Source: Methylococcaceae bacterium
Lineage (GTDB): Bacteria; Pseudomonadota; Gammaproteobacteria; Methylococcales; Methylomonadaceae
Length of the DNA: 16,624 nucleotides
Direction of reading: 5' to 3'
Assembly (NCBI GenBank): GCA_030618325.1
Contig: JAUXDP010000034.1
Location: 1 to 16,624, forward strand
Shown here: piece after piece, positions 15,598 to 16,624 of the stretch
How positions within the stretch are numbered: position 1 is the stretch's first letter
How the letters are laid out: the number at the start of each line of letters is the position of its first letter
Program-made: the position numbers and the translations under genes
Notes under the pieces: model-generated
What the model was told of the DNA's origin: nothing
The model's input: the letters and a program-made list of their open reading frames with translations, nothing else
Database searches by the model: none

Positions 15598-15613
15598 GCT
15601 CCAAAGGCAAGTG

Positions 15614-16112
15614 CTAATTTTGCGGTTGTTGAATCAAACCAATATTATAGCCAGCTCGACGGAGGTTGATGCCAAGTAGCCCGAGCAGGGTATCGGTTGG
15701 CCAAGTTCCACAAATGGATCAGACGGGAAATTAACATGGAAAGAACTGCCGCCCTGAGTGACAATATTTACTTCACCAATATTATTTGGGGTGCTACTGC
15801 CTAAAATAGTGTTTCCAAGCTGAGTCGTCACCGAAGCAAAAGCAAATAGTGCATTCGCTTGATCTTCAGAAACACTTCCATCAGTTGTCAGCGAGTCGAC
15901 CCCTATGACAATTAACGGGTTAGTAACTGCATTATTGTATTCATAAAAGTGGTACCTAAGATACTACCTGCGTTTCTTTCTTGATCAATGATGTTGGTGT
16001 CGATATCAAAACTACCGGAGACAGACAATTCCATTTCACCAGAAATGCTTGAATCTACGAAATCGCCATCTTCATCGAAACAACAACCATCACTGAAACC
16101 GCCAAACTGACA
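15614..16112 (-). pseudogene. Frameshifted and truncated remnant of an unrecognised gene
   Basis: Three consecutive reading frames on the minus strand give one continuous-looking protein. Frame one (16112 to about 15950) reads FSDGCCFDEDGDFVDSS, then SVSGSFDIDTNIIDQERNAG and ILGTTF. A shift at the AAAA run near 15944-15947 moves to YEYNNAVTNPLIVIGVDS, EDQANALFAFASVTTQLGN and SSFHVNFPSDPFVELGQP. A second shift near 15690-15705 moves to DTLLGLLGINLRRAGYN and a TAG at 15614. The 5' end is missing: a stop lies at 16113-16115, close to the transposase fragment. I do not recognise the family. The shifts could be real decay or sequencing error; the nearby IS remnant and lost 5' end favour decay. Confidence 0.6.
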
Positions 16113-16181
16113 CTAGTGAATGAAAGGGTTACATTGGGTAGGGCGTACATTGGGCATGGCGTTTACATTCGCAGTAAATAA

Positions 16182-16546
16182 TGCTATGTCTGGGCAGGAT
16201 TAAAAAGTATTCTTGCTGTCACGGCAAAAAGGGAGGTGGGCGAAAAGGTGACGGAAGAAACACGCTATTTCATCAGCAGCCTAAGTGCTGACAACCCAGA
16301 TAAACTAGAGCGTGCCGTTCGTGCTCACTGGTCAATTGATAACAACCTACATTGGGTTTTAGACGTTGCTTTTGAAGATAGCAATCGAACACGCAAAGGG
16401 TATAGTGCCGCCAACCTTGCTGTCATTCGACATATTGTTTTGAACCTTATTAAAACAGAGAAAACAGCTAAGGTGGGAGTAAAACTAAACGCTTGATGGC
16501 TGGTTGGGATAATGATTTTTTACTCAAAATTATTGGCTTAATTTAA
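16182..16546 (+). pseudogene. C-terminal fragment of an ISAs1-family transposase, frameshifted
   Basis: The frame opens at 16182 directly after a stop and reads WAGLKSILAVTAKREVGEKV, TEETRYFISSLSAD, RAVRAHWSIDNNLHWVLDVA and RTRKGYSAANLAVIRHIVLN, the well-known end of ISAs1/H-repeat DDE transposases. About two thirds of the protein, including the first catalytic aspartates, is missing. The frame hits TGA at 16494-16496, but a one-base shift near there restores LMAGWDNDFLLKIIGLI and a TAA at 16546, the usual family ending. The IEN motif common in this family reads IDN here. It is therefore a truncated, frameshifted, inactive copy. Confidence 0.85.
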
Positions 16547-16560
16547 ACCCGATTGCCCTG
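16182..16560 (+). mobile_element. Right-end remnant of an ISAs1-family insertion sequence
   Basis: The transposase tail is followed, 14 bases after its stop, by GATTGCCCTG ending at 16560. Read from outside, this starts CAGGGCAATC, in keeping with ISAs1-family inverted repeats that begin CAGGGC. The left end is not in the window; the element is cut near 16116-16182, where short GTACATTGGG-like direct repeats occur. Confidence 0.65.
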
Positions 16561-16624
16561 GTAGGCTTTACCTAAAATAGGGAGGTGTTGAGTCGTAATT
16601 TCACGGTCATATCCATGAAAATTG

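Larger units (their letters stand above)
14930..15613. other. Gene-free stretch upstream of the redox operon
   Basis: No gene seen. The right part of this stretch holds two intergenic repeat structures listed separately (15392-15463 and 15549-15597). The left part (14940-15160) should contain the redox operon promoter; it is AT-rich, with no dyad or box I can name. A 61-codon minus-strand frame at 15158-15343 has no support. Confidence 0.45.

Overview
The window looks like chromosomal DNA of a Gram-negative, probably aquatic gammaproteobacterium. It is moderately AT-rich and has ordinary AGGAG-type ribosome sites. Two secreted proteins carry VPLPA/PEP-CTERM sorting tails, which implies an exosortase elsewhere in the genome. 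There are also outer-membrane barrel, SPOR, FG-GAP/ASPIC-UnbV and GH26 proteins. I cannot name the species.

Layout. Positions 2-1159 (+) hold the 3' part of an FG-GAP/ASPIC-UnbV protein cut by the window edge. Positions 1293-4447 are all on the minus strand and read, in transcription order: a 96-residue secreted peptide, a stand-alone secreted C39 peptidase, and an outer-membrane barrel protein with SPOR and coiled-coil regions. Positions 5242-8545 (-) hold two PEP-CTERM proteins separated by a 670-base non-coding stretch. Positions 9232-10794 (+) encode a 520-residue secreted protein built of six repeats with paired cysteines. Positions 10913-11944 (-) encode a membrane-anchored GH26 glycosidase. 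Positions 12160-14929 (-) are a two-gene redox operon: an FHA-ferredoxin reductase-[2Fe-2S] protein followed by a PNPOx-like/truncated-haemoglobin fusion. From 14930 to the end there are only repeats, a frameshifted remnant gene and the tail of an ISAs1-family transposase.

The most interesting set is the peptide, peptidase, barrel and repeat protein. The 96-residue peptide is a one-unit version of the repeat found six times in the 520-residue protein. Both have a Sec signal peptide followed by a leader ending in Gly-Gly, two residues before the first cysteine of the first repeat. The C39 peptidase (Cys, His, Asp and Gln all visible) is the family that cuts after Gly-Gly. The barrel protein has the coiled-coil-plus-barrel plan of FapF, the exporter of Pseudomonas functional amyloid, and the peptide-C39-barrel order recalls fapC-fapD-fapF. 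I infer a Fap-like periplasmic processing and outer-membrane export system with an unfamiliar disulfide-repeat substrate family. Neighbouring PEP-CTERM proteins and the GH26 enzyme fit a cell-surface or matrix locus. Function, export and any fibre formation are inferences from sequence only.
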